A stretch of 34,061 nucleotides of DNA, taken from NCBI RefSeq assembly GCF_018780105.1, contig NZ_JADMKC010000039.1, forward strand, positions 1-34,061. The letters run 5' to 3'. This DNA comes from Thiobacillus sp. GTDB taxonomy: Bacteria > Pseudomonadota > Gammaproteobacteria > Burkholderiales > Thiobacillaceae. Below, in pieces: positions 1-9,851 of the stretch (the stretch's first letter is position 1; each line of letters starts with the position of its first letter). The position numbers and the translations under genes are program-made. Under the pieces are notes generated by a model. The model ran no database searches. It was given only the letters and a program-made list of their open reading frames with translations, and had not been told where the DNA came from.

Positions 1-298
1 AAACGCCCGCCGAACGATTTCACCAATCCGTTGCATCCACCGGTTGAATTCGCAGGCCAAGAGCAGCCAGTGAAATTGGCCCCAAGCGACATGGAGGACA
101 CCATTCCACTATGAGATTCGCTCTTGATGGTTGAGGTAAAAAATCAGGCGCATAATCCGGCAGACCCAGTCTCCTATGCATAACGTAATAAAGAGATAAC
201 CGGGCCAACATCCATAGAAAAATCAATACGGTAGACCGAGAAAATGCCTGTCTCTTTATTATAAAGTCGTCCGGACCCATGGGTCTCCCTATTAACTG
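1..298. other. Region left of the first cassette, no confident gene
   Basis: AT-rich stretch with no reading frame I can recognise on either strand. It holds an 11-base inverted repeat (186-196 with 251-261), a 12-base perfect palindrome (274-285) and a GCATAAC heptamer (178-184). Because a cassette starts at 298/299, an attI site or the attC of a preceding cassette should end here. The inverted repeats are not placed symmetrically between two cores, so I cannot show which. An integron integrase would be expected further left, outside the window. Confidence 0.4.
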
Positions 299-1306
299 TT
301 CGGCGTCTTAGAAGCAGAGGGTCAAATGATGACAGCAAGTGAATTTCTGACCGATGCAAAGAAGCTGATTCTGATGTCTTGCGGAGACATCGGTGAGCAA
401 ATGAATGAGTTGGAGGTAATTCACGCAACGACATTCTTTTCGATCGGCATTGAGCGCCTATTGAAGTTCGTCTTAGCCGATATAAACCCCGTATTCGCTT
501 TAACGAACGGGGATTTCAAGAATGCTGCCCCATGTCTCTACAAGCACAAGTTCGTAAATGGCGATCAGCATGGCGTTACTTCGAGCAAGCCAGATACAGA
601 CGTTGTGTCCTTTAGGGTTGCCATGCAGCGTGCGTTGATTTTCTCTACCGGGGTTAAGGAAAACAGCCAGCTATTATTTTCACTTGCAAACTATCGAGAC
701 ATACTCGCCCATCGCCCACTGTCCGAGCTAGACATCGTCAAGGCCAATCGCCTATTAGCCAAGGATGGTTACAAGTTGGTAAATGACATTTGCTCTGAGC
801 GCTCGCTTTCGGTTCAGGAGTTCTTTGGCACGAATCATGACCGTCTCCGTGGCCTAAGTCGCAAAATACAAAGCGAAGAAGATTTTTCGAGAGAGATGGC
901 AACTCGAATTGAGCAGCATAGGGCTCTTTGGCTTAGTAGGGCGTCGCAACTAGAGTTCATAAAGCAAGCGACCGACATCACCGAGTCTTTACTTGCCAGT
1001 TCCGGCCACGATTTCAGTTACGTTCCATTTACATGCCCAGCATGCGCTCAAGAGGCTGTCGCCAGGATTGAGCCAGACTACGATTACGATCCTGCGGAGA
1101 AGACGTCGTACGTCACTGGTGTTTTTGTGGATAGCATCACCTGCTATTTCTGCGGCCTCAAACTGCAAGACTATGAGGAGTTGAATTACGTTGATGCAAA
1201 TTCAATTTTCGAGGATGGCCATGACCTCGTCTAGTAGTCATAGACGCCGAACCCATCATTCCACCGGACCTGCGCGAAAAGCCGCGCAGGTCAGTGAATT
1301 CAAACG
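299..1306 (+). mobile_element. Integron-type gene cassette 1 (HEPN gene)
   Basis: The cassette starts at the core GTTCGGC (298-304). Its first bases, GTTCGGCGTCT (298-308), are perfectly complementary over 11 bases to AGACGCCGAAC (1242-1252) at the head of the trailing attC. That is what a circularised cassette inserted at a G/TT crossover leaves behind. One plus-strand gene fills the interval, with a leader of under 30 bases. The composition is visibly more AT-rich than the urease genes next door. The core fits the G-TT-RRRY consensus imperfectly, but the self-complementarity is the stronger evidence. Confidence 0.82.
326..1234 (+). CDS. HEPN-like protein with C-terminal zinc ribbon, putative RNase/defence
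   Basis: 302 residues; I do not recognise a named family. The N-terminal two thirds are alpha-helical in character and contain N-Y-R-D-I-L-A-H at residues 122-129. This matches the R-x4-6-H motif of HEPN ribonucleases, with Asp after the Arg where Asn is commonest. The C-terminus has two CxxC pairs (C237/C240 and C273/C276), a typical zinc ribbon. HEPN domains often act as RNases in toxin-antitoxin, abortive-infection and CRISPR-associated systems; that role here is inference. The ATG is preceded by GAGGG at good spacing. A second Met follows at once, so the exact start may be one codon later. It is the only gene of cassette 1, is more AT-rich than the chromosome, and has no antitoxin-like partner within the cassette. 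Confidence 0.85.
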   Translation: MMTASEFLTDAKKLILMSCGDIGEQMNELEVIHATTFFSIGIERLLKFVLADINPVFALTNGDFKNAAPCLYKHKFVNGDQHGVTSSKPDTDVVSFRVAMQRALIFSTGVKENSQLLFSLANYRDILAHRPLSELDIVKANRLLAKDGYKLVNDICSERSLSVQEFFGTNHDRLRGLSRKIQSEEDFSREMATRIEQHRALWLSRASQLEFIKQATDITESLLASSGHDFSYVPFTCPACAQEAVARIEPDYDYDPAEKTSYVTGVFVDSITCYFCGLKLQDYEELNYVDANSIFEDGHDLV

Positions 1307-1312
1307 TTATGC
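1246..1312 (+). repeat. attC recombination site of cassette 1
   Basis: 67 bases from GCCGAAC (1246-1252) to GTTATGC (1306-1312), within the usual attC size range. The centre folds into a hairpin with a perfect 10-base stem: GACCTGCGCG (1267-1276) with CGCGCAGGTC (1283-1292) and a six-base loop. Outer arms continue it imperfectly (CAC with GTG, ATTC with GAAT) with unpaired bases, as in attC sites that are recombined as folded single strands. Confidence 0.8.
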
Positions 1313-2560
1313 CTCAGGAGCACGCTTGACATGAAGCTCATCATTACGAATGCCGACCTAAGAACCAACCTTTCTCGGCTTACGAAGAAGTACGAAAATA
1401 TTTCGTTTGCAGTCGCATGGGCATCTGCGGGAACTGAGATATTCGGAGAGTTAAGCGCAAATCGGAATCGCATACACAAAGCAGTCATCGGCACGCATTT
1501 CTATCAGACACATCCAGACGTTTTAGATGCATTCGCGGAGTCGAATGACGTCCGCTTCATACTTCAACCGAGAGGCGTGTTTCACCCAAAGATTTACATT
1601 TTCTGGAATCAGAAACACTGGGAAGTATTAATGGGCAGCGCAAATTTGACCGCTGGCGCTTTGACCAATAACGCTGAGGCGATGGTCTTGATTTCCGATA
1701 GTGATCAAGCCGCCTCGTCGCTAAAGGAAGATGTCGTAACGCTAATAGATAGCTACTGGGATGAAGCTCGTTCAGTTAGCAAAGCTGCAGCACTCAGCTA
1801 CCGCGCGCTTTGGGCGAAACAGCAGCCCGCTTTACGGCGACTGTCAGGCCAGTATGGTCAAACCTCCAAAAGCAAAGCCCCGGCTGACTCGGCAGTGATG
1901 GCCATGTCGTGGCCGCAGTTTTTTTCTCACGTTCAAAAGGACGCGCATCACGGATTTGAAAAGCGTTGTGACCTGCTAAAGCTAGTACGTACGGCATTTG
2001 AGACTACCAACCACTTCCAAGAAATGGAGCTTGGGTTACGAAAAACCATTGCCGGGCTACCCACCGACTTTAATGAACACTGGGGTTGGTTCGGAAGTAT
2101 GAGTGGCGCTGGCTACTATCATCAGGCGGTGAACGATAACAATCCTCATATTTCGGCGGCGTTAGATGAAATTCCGCTAAATGGCCCAGTGTCCCGGGAG
2201 CACTACGAAGCCTATCTTGCAGAATTTGTTCAAGCATTCCCAAATGGGAGGCATGGCGTTGGAATTGCCAGTCGCTTACTGGCGTTAAAGCGGCCGGACT
2301 ACTTCGTCTGCTTTGATTCAAAGAACAAAAAGGAACTTTGCCAAGACTTTGAGATAAAGCAGACCGGCATGGACTACGAGCGCTATTGGGAAGAGATCAT
2401 CGAGCGCATTACAGATTCAGCATGGTGGAATGAACCTCGCCCCAGAAACGCGCTGGCTGGCACGGTGTGGGATGGTAGAGCCGCGATGTTGGATGCCATC
2501 TTTTATAGGCCATGAGGCATAACGCTTCATTCCAGGGGACGCTGAATGGCGCTTTGACCG
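1307..2560 (+). mobile_element. Integron-type gene cassette 2 (PLD-like nuclease gene)
   Basis: The cassette start GTTATGCCTCA (1306-1316) is perfectly complementary over 11 bases to TGAGGCATAAC (2513-2523), which overlaps the stop codon of its gene and begins the trailing attC. This repeats the logic of cassette 1 with a different sequence, as expected for independent cassettes in one array. It carries a single plus-strand gene. Its right end joins the 3' side of the urease operon. Confidence 0.8.
1331..2515 (+). CDS. Phospholipase-D-like nuclease-family protein, putative defence
   Basis: 394 residues. The N-terminal ~130 residues show one PLD-superfamily active-site motif: H85-P-K87, then G-S-A-N-L-T at 102-107 and E116 after a short loop. 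One HxK motif per chain is typical of PLD nucleases that dimerise, such as BfiI-type restriction enzymes, rather than of two-motif phospholipases. Residues ~200-394 form a large C-terminal domain rich in aromatic and charged residues that I cannot assign. AGGAG lies about 11 bases before the ATG, so the cassette carries its own ribosome site. The TGA stop is embedded in the attC. PLD nucleases are common in restriction and other phage-defence loci; activity here is inferred. Composition is AT-rich relative to the flanking chromosome. Confidence 0.88.
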   Translation: MKLIITNADLRTNLSRLTKKYENISFAVAWASAGTEIFGELSANRNRIHKAVIGTHFYQTHPDVLDAFAESNDVRFILQPRGVFHPKIYIFWNQKHWEVLMGSANLTAGALTNNAEAMVLISDSDQAASSLKEDVVTLIDSYWDEARSVSKAAALSYRALWAKQQPALRRLSGQYGQTSKSKAPADSAVMAMSWPQFFSHVQKDAHHGFEKRCDLLKLVRTAFETTNHFQEMELGLRKTIAGLPTDFNEHWGWFGSMSGAGYYHQAVNDNNPHISAALDEIPLNGPVSREHYEAYLAEFVQAFPNGRHGVGIASRLLALKRPDYFVCFDSKNKKELCQDFEIKQTGMDYERYWEEIIERITDSAWWNEPRPRNALAGTVWDGRAAMLDAIFYRP

Positions 2561-2566
2561 TTAAGT
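2517..2566 (+). repeat. attC of cassette 2, probably degenerate
   Basis: Starts with GCATAAC (2517-2523), complementary to the cassette start, and ends at GTTAAGT (2560-2566), a perfect match to GTTRRRY. At 50 bases it is shorter than most attC sites, and the internal arms pair poorly. It looks partly deleted, which could mark the fixed edge of the array. Confidence 0.55.
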
Positions 2567-2687
2567 GGCGATACCGGTCATATGGAGCGATCAGCCTGAC
2601 AGGCCGCTTCGGCCGAACAAGAGCCGGTCGGACTTCGCAACCTGAACTTCCGCTTCTGGCTAATTTCAGCCACCAACACCCCACCCA
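2567..2687. other. Junction between cassette array and urease operon
   Basis: About 120 bases without a gene. It contains a GGCCG-CTT-CGGCC hairpin (2602-2614) and a 5-base-stem hairpin (2657-2661 with 2668-2672) shortly past the ureG stop. Neither is followed by a T run, so I do not call a terminator. Confidence 0.5.
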
Positions 2688-3308
2688 TCAAGCCGCCTGC
2701 AACATCCCCTCCCGCTCGATGAAGGCAATGATGTCCGCCAGCCCCTGCCCGGTCTTGAGGTTGGAAAACACGAACGGGCGTTCGCCGCGCATGCGTTTGG
2801 TGTCCTGATCCATCACTTCCAGCGAGGCGCCGACCATGGGGGCGAGATCGATTTTGTTGATTACGAGCAGGTCGGACTTGGTGATGCCGGGGCCGCCCTT
2901 GCGCGGGATTTTTTCGCCGGCAGCGACGTCGATGACGTAGATCGTGAGGTCGGACAGTTCGGGGCTGAAGGTGGCGGCGAGGTTGTCGCCGCCGCTTTCG
3001 ACGAAGATGACGTCGAGGCCGGGGAAGCGCGTGTTGAGGCGGTCGACGGCTTCGAGGTTGATGCTGGCGTCTTCGCGGATGGCGGTGTGCGGGCAGCCGC
3101 CGGTTTCGACGCCGATGATGCGGTCGGCGGCCAGCGCTTCGTTGCGCACCAGGAACTGCGCGTCTTCTTCGGTGTAGATGTCGTTGGTGACGACGGCGAG
3201 GTTGTAGCGCGTGCGCAGGGATTGGCACAGGGCGAGCGTCAGCGCGGTTTTGCCGGAGCCGACGGGGCCACCGATGCCGACGCGCAGGGGCTGGGAACGA
3301 TGAGTCAT
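2688..3308 (-). CDS. ureG: Urease accessory GTPase UreG
   Basis: 206 residues, the usual length. UreG is the SIMIBI-class GTPase that drives nickel delivery to apo-urease as part of the UreD-F-G complex in the cytoplasm. The P-loop G-x4-GKT is at residues 14-21. The metal-binding C72-P-H74 motif sits at the standard position, and an N-K-I-D guanine-specificity motif follows. The start is set by homology (M-T-H-R) and by the ATGA overlap with the ureF stop; the frame stays open far upstream, but that is read-through. It is the last gene of the urease operon. Confidence 0.97.
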   Translation of the reverse strand: MTHRSQPLRVGIGGPVGSGKTALTLALCQSLRTRYNLAVVTNDIYTEEDAQFLVRNEALAADRIIGVETGGCPHTAIREDASINLEAVDRLNTRFPGLDVIFVESGGDNLAATFSPELSDLTIYVIDVAAGEKIPRKGGPGITKSDLLVINKIDLAPMVGASLEVMDQDTKRMRGERPFVFSNLKTGQGLADIIAFIEREGMLQAA

Positions 3309-3973
3309 GAGCGGAACAGTCTCGTGTATTGGGTTTCGTGGCGACTGCTGGCGATGGAAAAAGCCGGCAGGAAGTTGGCGGTGGCGTCGAGCGGGCAGCA
3401 CGCAGCGGCGGTGGCGAATTGCGGGATGCGTTCGCCCAGCGCCATCAGCATGCGCTGGCCGGCGGTTTGCCCGAGCGGAACGGCTTTGACGGCGGCCATG
3501 ACCTGGTTTTCGGCCCAGGCCCACAGGTAGCCGCCGATGGCGTCGTGAGCGGGCACCGACCACGCGGCAGCGGCGCAACTCCAGGCCAGCGGAAAGCTCG
3601 GCTGGCTGAAGCCGGCCTGGGTGGGCGCGGTAAAACAGCCCAGGTCGGTGAGCAGGCGCGCCAGCGAGTAGCCCATTTGCAGGGTTTCTGCGCGCAGCTC
3701 CGCGCTTTCGCGGCTGGCGACGAATTCGGCGTCGAGTTCGGCCAGCCGTTTCATGTCCTTGTGTTCCCAAGCCGCCAGCATGTGCGCGAGGTAGACGGCC
3801 TCGAACCGCGCCAGGCCGAATTGCAGGCAATCGCTGATCCAGTTGAGCGCGCCGGCTTCGTTTTTGATCGTGCCGGTTTCCACGGCCCATTCCAGTCCTT
3901 GCGAATAGGTATACGCGCCCACCGGCAGGGTCGGGCTCACCAGATGCAGCAGGCGGATCAGGGCGGGGCTCAT
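3305..3973 (-). CDS. ureF: Urease accessory protein UreF
   Basis: 222 residues, all-helical UreF family. It bridges UreD-bound apo-urease and UreG and is thought to gate GTP hydrolysis during nickel insertion. The N-terminus carries the family signature around [12 protein letters not shown] (residues 13-24). It is translationally coupled on both sides: its ATG overlaps the ureE stop and its TGA overlaps the ureG start (ATGA in each case). Confidence 0.96.
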   Translation of the reverse strand: MSPALIRLLHLVSPTLPVGAYTYSQGLEWAVETGTIKNEAGALNWISDCLQFGLARFEAVYLAHMLAAWEHKDMKRLAELDAEFVASRESAELRAETLQMGYSLARLLTDLGCFTAPTQAGFSQPSFPLAWSCAAAAWSVPAHDAIGGYLWAWAENQVMAAVKAVPLGQTAGQRMLMALGERIPQFATAAACCPLDATANFLPAFSIASSRHETQYTRLFRS

Positions 3974-4482
3974 TTGCGGCCGAGCAGCATCATGTCGTGG
4001 ATGCGCGGGCCGCGTCCTTCGCCGTCGGCGCTGTGCCCGTGCGGGTGGGCATGGCCGCCGTGGCCGCCATAGGCGCCGCTCTCGGGCTCGAACGGCGCTT
4101 CGGTCTCGACCACGTCCAGCCCCAGCCCGCGCACCATTTCGCCCAGCACATGGTCGCGCGAAAAGCGCACCAAGCCGGGCTGCAGCTCCACCGCCACGTG
4201 GCGGTTGCCCAGGTGATAGGCGGCGCGCGCCAACAGATGCGCGTCGTCGCTGCGCACGTCCATTACCTGTTCGGGTGCGGCCACCACTTCAACCACGCGG
4301 CCATCGTTGGCCAGCAGGCGGTCGCCGGCGCGCAGCACGGCACCGCGTTCGAGAAACAGGCCGGCTTCTTCGCCGCTGGCCAGCCGGGTGCGCAGCCGCG
4401 ACTTGCAGCGCAGTTCGAACGGCAGTTGCAGTTGCTCGGTGGCGGCGGCGTTTTCGGGGGCGCGGTGTTCGATCAGGATCAT
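3970..4482 (-). CDS. ureE: Urease accessory nickel chaperone UreE
   Basis: 170 residues from the start chosen here (M-I-L-I-E-H-R), two bases after the ureC stop. An in-frame upstream Met at 4536 would lie inside ureC and is unlikely. UreE supplies nickel to the UreG complex. The C-terminus has a histidine-rich tail ([11 protein letters not shown] near residues 142-152), the usual nickel-storage extension in many bacteria. The TGA overlaps the ureF ATG. Confidence 0.95.
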   Translation of the reverse strand: MILIEHRAPENAAATEQLQLPFELRCKSRLRTRLASGEEAGLFLERGAVLRAGDRLLANDGRVVEVVAAPEQVMDVRSDDAHLLARAAYHLGNRHVAVELQPGLVRFSRDHVLGEMVRGLGLDVVETEAPFEPESGAYGGHGGHAHPHGHSADGEGRGPRIHDMMLLGRK

Positions 4483-4484
4483 GT

Positions 4485-6224
<1,740 letters not shown>

Positions 6225-6245
6225 GACGGTCTCCTGTTGGCCGGG

Positions 6246-6464
6246 TTAGCGGCGCTTGGCCAGAATTCTGGCCGCAGTGCGGCGGCGGAAAAACCGTGCC
6301 CCCGCAACACCAACCACCACGGCAATGAGCGCCATGGCCAGATGATCCGGCTCGCTCAGCAGATGCGCGATGGCGTCTAGCATGCCGCCGTGGTGTTCAC
6401 CCGGATGAGCGTAGGCAAACGAGGTAAACAACATCATGAGCAGTGCGGAAAATGTGTGTTTCAT
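6246..6464 (-). CDS. Small exported membrane protein resembling HupE/UreJ N-terminus
   Basis: 72 residues, located between ureB and ureC. A signal-like hydrophobic N-terminus ends at A-Y-A-H (residues 17-20). The mature start is H-P-G-E-H-H-G-G, followed by H-L-L-S-E-P-D-H-L-A-M at 34-44, a membrane segment (about 42-57) and a basic tail R-R-R. The H-P-G and (H-P-L-S-G)-x-D-H-L-x-A-M pattern is that of the first part of HupE/UreJ nickel permeases, which are about 190 residues long. This may be a miniature relative or a shortened remnant. It has a clear ribosome site (AGGAAAG). Nickel handling is inferred from position and histidines. Confidence 0.75.
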   Translation of the reverse strand: MKHTFSALLMMLFTSFAYAHPGEHHGGMLDAIAHLLSEPDHLAMALIAVVVGVAGARFFRRRTAARILAKRR

Positions 6465-6481
6465 ATCGATCTTTCCTGTTG

Positions 6482-6787
6482 TTAAAGAGAACCCATGATC
6501 CTGCCCTGAAAGCCGTACACCTTGCGCTCGCCCGCATAGGCCACGAGTTCCACCGTGCGCGTCTGGCCCGGCTCAAAGCGCACTGCGGTGCCTGCCGCGA
6601 TGTTCAGGCGCATGCCGCGCGCCCGTTCACGATCGAATGCCAGCGCGGTGTTGGTTTCATGAAAGTGGTAGTGGGAGCCGACCTGGATTGGACGATCGCC
6701 CGTATTGGCCACTTCCAGCACATGTGTAGCGCGACCGACATTGAGTTCGATCTCGCCTGGCTGAGTCTGCATTTCACCTGGGATCAT
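6482..6787 (-). CDS. ureB: Urease beta subunit UreB
   Basis: 101 residues, the standard size for a separate beta chain. It has the beta-subunit core [11 protein letters not shown] at residues 37-47. It is a structural subunit of the (UreABC)3 enzyme. The three-gene A/B/C arrangement, rather than a fused AB chain, is typical of proteobacteria. It sits 9 bases downstream of ureA. Confidence 0.97.
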   Translation of the reverse strand: MIPGEMQTQPGEIELNVGRATHVLEVANTGDRPIQVGSHYHFHETNTALAFDRERARGMRLNIAAGTAVRFEPGQTRTVELVAYAGERKVYGFQGRIMGSL

Positions 6788-6796
6788 GCGCCGCTC

Positions 6797-7099
6797 CTAA
6801 ATGATGGGGTGATGAACGGTGACGAGCTTGGTGCCGTCGGGGAAGGTGGCTTCGACCTGGATCTCCGGAATCATTTCCGCCACGCCCTCCATCACGTCCG
6901 CGCGCGACAGCAGCGTGGTGCCGTAGCTCATCAACTCGGCCACGCTGCGGCCGTCGCGCGCGCCTTCGAGAATGCCGGCGGTGATGAAGGCCACCGCTTC
7001 CGGGTAATTGAGCTTGAGGCCGCGCGCACGGCGGCGTTCAGCCAGCAGCGCGGCGGTAAAAATCAGCAGCTTGTCTTTTTCGCGCGGGGTCAGTTCCAT
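6797..7099 (-). CDS. ureA: Urease gamma subunit UreA
   Basis: 100 residues, full length, beginning [10 protein letters not shown] and ending V-H-H-P-I, both family hallmarks. It is the small structural subunit that assembles with UreB and UreC in the cytoplasm. It follows ureD by 10 bases. Confidence 0.97.
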   Translation of the reverse strand: MELTPREKDKLLIFTAALLAERRRARGLKLNYPEAVAFITAGILEGARDGRSVAELMSYGTTLLSRADVMEGVAEMIPEIQVEATFPDGTKLVTVHHPII

Positions 7100-7109
7100 C
7101 GTGTTTGTC

Positions 7110-7970
7110 TCAAGTGTTCCAGATGCGCGGCATCTGCGCGTCGCGCCCGATCAGCGCGGGACGCAGCAGCTGCCACAAGGCAAAAAACCAGTGCCGCGCG
7201 GCTTCCGACGCATGCCCCAGATAGCGCGCCACCAGCAGATCGGGCAGCAGCGTGATGCCGCACTGCGCGCCGCCTTCCAGCAGCGGCACCGCCCGGCAGG
7301 CGGCCAGCAATCCGGGTTCGATGCGCGGCGCGGCGACCAGCAGCGTGCCGCTGACGCTGAAGCCCGCCAGCCCGGCTGCGGACGTCTGCAGACCGCAACC
7401 GCCATCGAGCCGCCCGCGTTCCAGCCACAGCGGTTGCCCGCCGCGCTGCACCCGGGTATCGAGCTGCAGCGCGCCCTGTGCAAAAGTCTCGCCGGAAGCG
7501 CGGCGGCCCAGGCACAGCACTTCCATGCCGATGAAGCGTGCTGCCGCATCGAGTTCGATCCGGCTCTGCATGTCCGCGCGCGCCGCGTCGAACACGATGC
7601 CCTCCTGCGGCAGCCATTCCAGCGTGGCGTCCGCGCCCACGGCAAAATCCAGCCGCTGCTTCGCCCAAGGGCCGGCGCTGCGATACCACTTGCCTGCGCC
7701 CGGCGTGGTGAGCAGGGCATGTGCGCCGGCGTCCACCTTCACGGCGATGTGAAGGTCGTCGCCCCCGGCGATGCCGGACGGCGGATGCAGCACGATCGCA
7801 TGGCAGACGCCCTCGCCTTCCGGGTAGAGCGCTTTCTGCACCCGCAGCGGACCGACATGCTCGCGCCGCGCCAGGATCGTGGCAGCGTCGCGCCGCTGGA
7901 AATCCAGCGCCAGGCGGGCATGCCAGGTAGGGTCAGGCGCTACGTCAAGGGAGGGTGCGGCAAGATTCAT
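7110..7970 (-). CDS. ureD: Urease accessory protein UreD
   Basis: 286 residues. UreD is the scaffold that binds apo-urease and recruits UreF and UreG; an internal channel is thought to pass nickel. The conserved [12 protein letters not shown] block is at residues 62-73. First gene of the ure set, 264 bases downstream of fmdB, so it may have its own promoter or be read through from the transporter genes. I found no convincing promoter in the gap. Confidence 0.96.
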   Translation of the reverse strand: MNLAAPSLDVAPDPTWHARLALDFQRRDAATILARREHVGPLRVQKALYPEGEGVCHAIVLHPPSGIAGGDDLHIAVKVDAGAHALLTTPGAGKWYRSAGPWAKQRLDFAVGADATLEWLPQEGIVFDAARADMQSRIELDAAARFIGMEVLCLGRRASGETFAQGALQLDTRVQRGGQPLWLERGRLDGGCGLQTSAAGLAGFSVSGTLLVAAPRIEPGLLAACRAVPLLEGGAQCGITLLPDLLVARYLGHASEAARHWFFALWQLLRPALIGRDAQMPRIWNT

Positions 7971-8234
7971 CGCCGCATCATACCGACAGCAAATCCCTCA
8001 CTCCATCCGTCTCCCTGTCGGCGCCGTGTTTGCTGATCACGCGGCATTCCATCAGCAGATACGGATTGAGTGTGCCTGCACGGAACGGGCTTTAACGCCC
8101 TCAATCGACTTCGATCACGCGCGGCGCGGCCCGCACCGTGGCAAGGTTGCCTTCGGCTCGCGCAGCGCTTGCGTGCAGCAGATTCACCCGATTAAAAAGG
8201 GACGGTAGTCTATTTTTCATTACGTGCTCAAGGC

Positions 8235-8576
8235 CTAATGACTAATCATCCAGGGCCGCTTGCCCGGAAAACTTTTCTCTCCGCTTGGCGCGGTAAACGT
8301 GGCTTTCGACTTACCGCTACCGCACCCGCAGCCAGGACCATGAACATGCTTGGTCTCGCTTTGCGAAGCGAGGCGAGGTTCGTGCCGCGCACGTTCATTG
8401 GTGGCGTGGGCAAGTCGGCGGTCGGCCGACATACCGGAGAAGGCCGGCGGCGTGATCCACGCGCGAGCGGAGAGCGCGGCGCAGCCGGGACAGGGCGCAG
8501 GCGTCGCCGACTCGCTCATGGGCCGCATGGCGCTGAACGGGCCGCATTCGGGACAGAGGTATTCGTAGATCGCCAT
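8235..8576 (-). CDS. fmdB: FmdB-family small zinc-ribbon protein
   Basis: 113 residues from the start chosen at M-A-I-Y-E-Y, which matches the family. Upstream extension would read through the end of fmdA. N-terminal zinc ribbon: Y-L-C-P-E-C-G at residues 6-12 and C-P-G-C about 20 residues later. The C-terminus is low complexity with G-C-G-C-G-S. FmdB was described as a putative regulator of formamidase in Methylophilus; its mechanism is unclear. It starts 10 bases after the fmdA stop, reproducing the fmdA-fmdB order of that organism. Confidence 0.85.
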   Translation of the reverse strand: MAIYEYLCPECGPFSAMRPMSESATPAPCPGCAALSARAWITPPAFSGMSADRRLAHATNERARHEPRLASQSETKHVHGPGCGCGSGKSKATFTAPSGEKSFPGKRPWMISH

Positions 8577-8586
8577 CGCCGTGATC

Positions 8587-9816
8587 TCAAAGATCGGGGG
8601 AAAGGGGCATGTCGATGCCACCCATGTCATGGATGACCGGACCGCTGGCGTTGGGCATGATGTCGAACTCGAAGATGTCGGTTGGCAACCACAGCGTCGC
8701 GCAGGCATTGGGGATGTCAACGACGCCGCTGATATGACCCTGAACCGGGGCGGTGCCGAGAATCGAATACGCTTGCGCCTTGCTGTAGCCGAACTTGGTC
8801 AGATATTCGATGGCGTTCAGACACGCCTGGCGATAGGCGACATGGACGTCGAGGTAATGCTGCTTGCCCCACTCGTCAACCGAGATGCCTTCGAAGATCA
8901 GGAAGTCGTCGTACTTGGGCGTAATCGGGCTCGGTTTGAAGATCGGATTCTTGATCCCGTATTTCGCCATGCCGCCCTTGATCAGGCTCACCCGCAGGTG
9001 CAGCCAACCGGCCATTTCGATCGCACCGCAGAAGGTGATTTCGCCGTCGCCCTGGGAGAAATGCAGGTCACCCATCGACAGGCCGCCGCCCTTCACATAG
9101 GTCGGGAAAAAAATCCGCGAGCCGCGCGACAAATCCTTGATGTCGCAGTTGCCGCCGTGTTCGCGCGGCGGCACCGTGCGCGCGCCCTCGGCGGCGGCCT
9201 TGTCGCGCGCCTCGCCCTTCATCTTGCCCATGTGCGCGCTCTTGGTGGTGGGCGGCGCGCCGAGCGGCGGGACGCGGTCGGGCTGGGTATTGATGAAGTC
9301 GACTTCGCGGGTGTTCCAGGTGTCGAGCATCGCCCGGTCGGGCAGGCAGCCGATGAGGCCAGGGTGGATCAATCCGGCGTATTTAACGCCCGGCACGTGG
9401 CGTGATTCGGTGAACATGCCCTTGATGTCCCAGACCGATTTTTGCGCGAGCGGGAAGTGGTCGGTCAGGAAACCGCCGCCGTTCTTCTTCGAGAAGAAGC
9501 CGTTGAAACCCCACAGGCTGTCGGGCTTGGCGCCGATATCAAGGATGTCGACGACCAGCAGGTCGCCCGGTTCGCAGCCTTCGATACCGATCGGCCCGGA
9601 CAGGAAATGCACAGTAGTGAGATCGATATCACGCACGTCGTCGGCGGAATCGTTGTTCTGGATGTAGCCGCCGGTCCAGTCGTAGGTTTCGATGACGAAG
9701 TCGTCACCCGGCTTGACCCACGCGACAATGGGGATGTCGGGGTGCCAGCGGTTGTGGACCAGTTCGTTGTCGTAGGGCGACTGCTTGAGGTCGACTTTGA
9801 TGAGGGTTTCAGGCAC
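8587..9816 (-). CDS. fmdA: Formamidase FmdA (acetamidase/formamidase family)
   Basis: 409 residues, close to the Methylophilus enzyme in length. It hydrolyses formamide and, more slowly, other short amides to ammonia and the acid in the cytoplasm. The sequence is the FmdA_AmdA type throughout, with R-W-H-P-D-I-P near residue 23, G-D-L-H-F-S-Q-G-D-G-E near the middle and a conserved C-terminal half. Translation starts at GTG, supported by AAGGAG seven bases upstream. It lies between the transporter ATPase gene urtE and fmdB. Confidence 0.95.
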   Translation of the reverse strand: MPETLIKVDLKQSPYDNELVHNRWHPDIPIVAWVKPGDDFVIETYDWTGGYIQNNDSADDVRDIDLTTVHFLSGPIGIEGCEPGDLLVVDILDIGAKPDSLWGFNGFFSKKNGGGFLTDHFPLAQKSVWDIKGMFTESRHVPGVKYAGLIHPGLIGCLPDRAMLDTWNTREVDFINTQPDRVPPLGAPPTTKSAHMGKMKGEARDKAAAEGARTVPPREHGGNCDIKDLSRGSRIFFPTYVKGGGLSMGDLHFSQGDGEITFCGAIEMAGWLHLRVSLIKGGMAKYGIKNPIFKPSPITPKYDDFLIFEGISVDEWGKQHYLDVHVAYRQACLNAIEYLTKFGYSKAQAYSILGTAPVQGHISGVVDIPNACATLWLPTDIFEFDIMPNASGPVIHDMGGIDMPLSPDL

Positions 9817-9851
9817 GGCGGGTCTCCTTGGGTTGAGCGGTTGGAACGAAC

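Noticed and set aside
274..285. 12-base palindrome GACCCATGGGTC
   Set aside because: Could be an operator, but there is no gene or promoter to tie it to; left as part of the left-edge description.
178..304. attC-like interval from GCATAAC to GTTCGGC
   Set aside because: The internal inverted repeats are not symmetric about the centre and the outer arms do not pair, so I do not call a third attC.
8098..8234. AT-richer stretch upstream of ureD as a promoter
   Set aside because: No -35/-10 or -24/-12 pair with acceptable spacing could be found.
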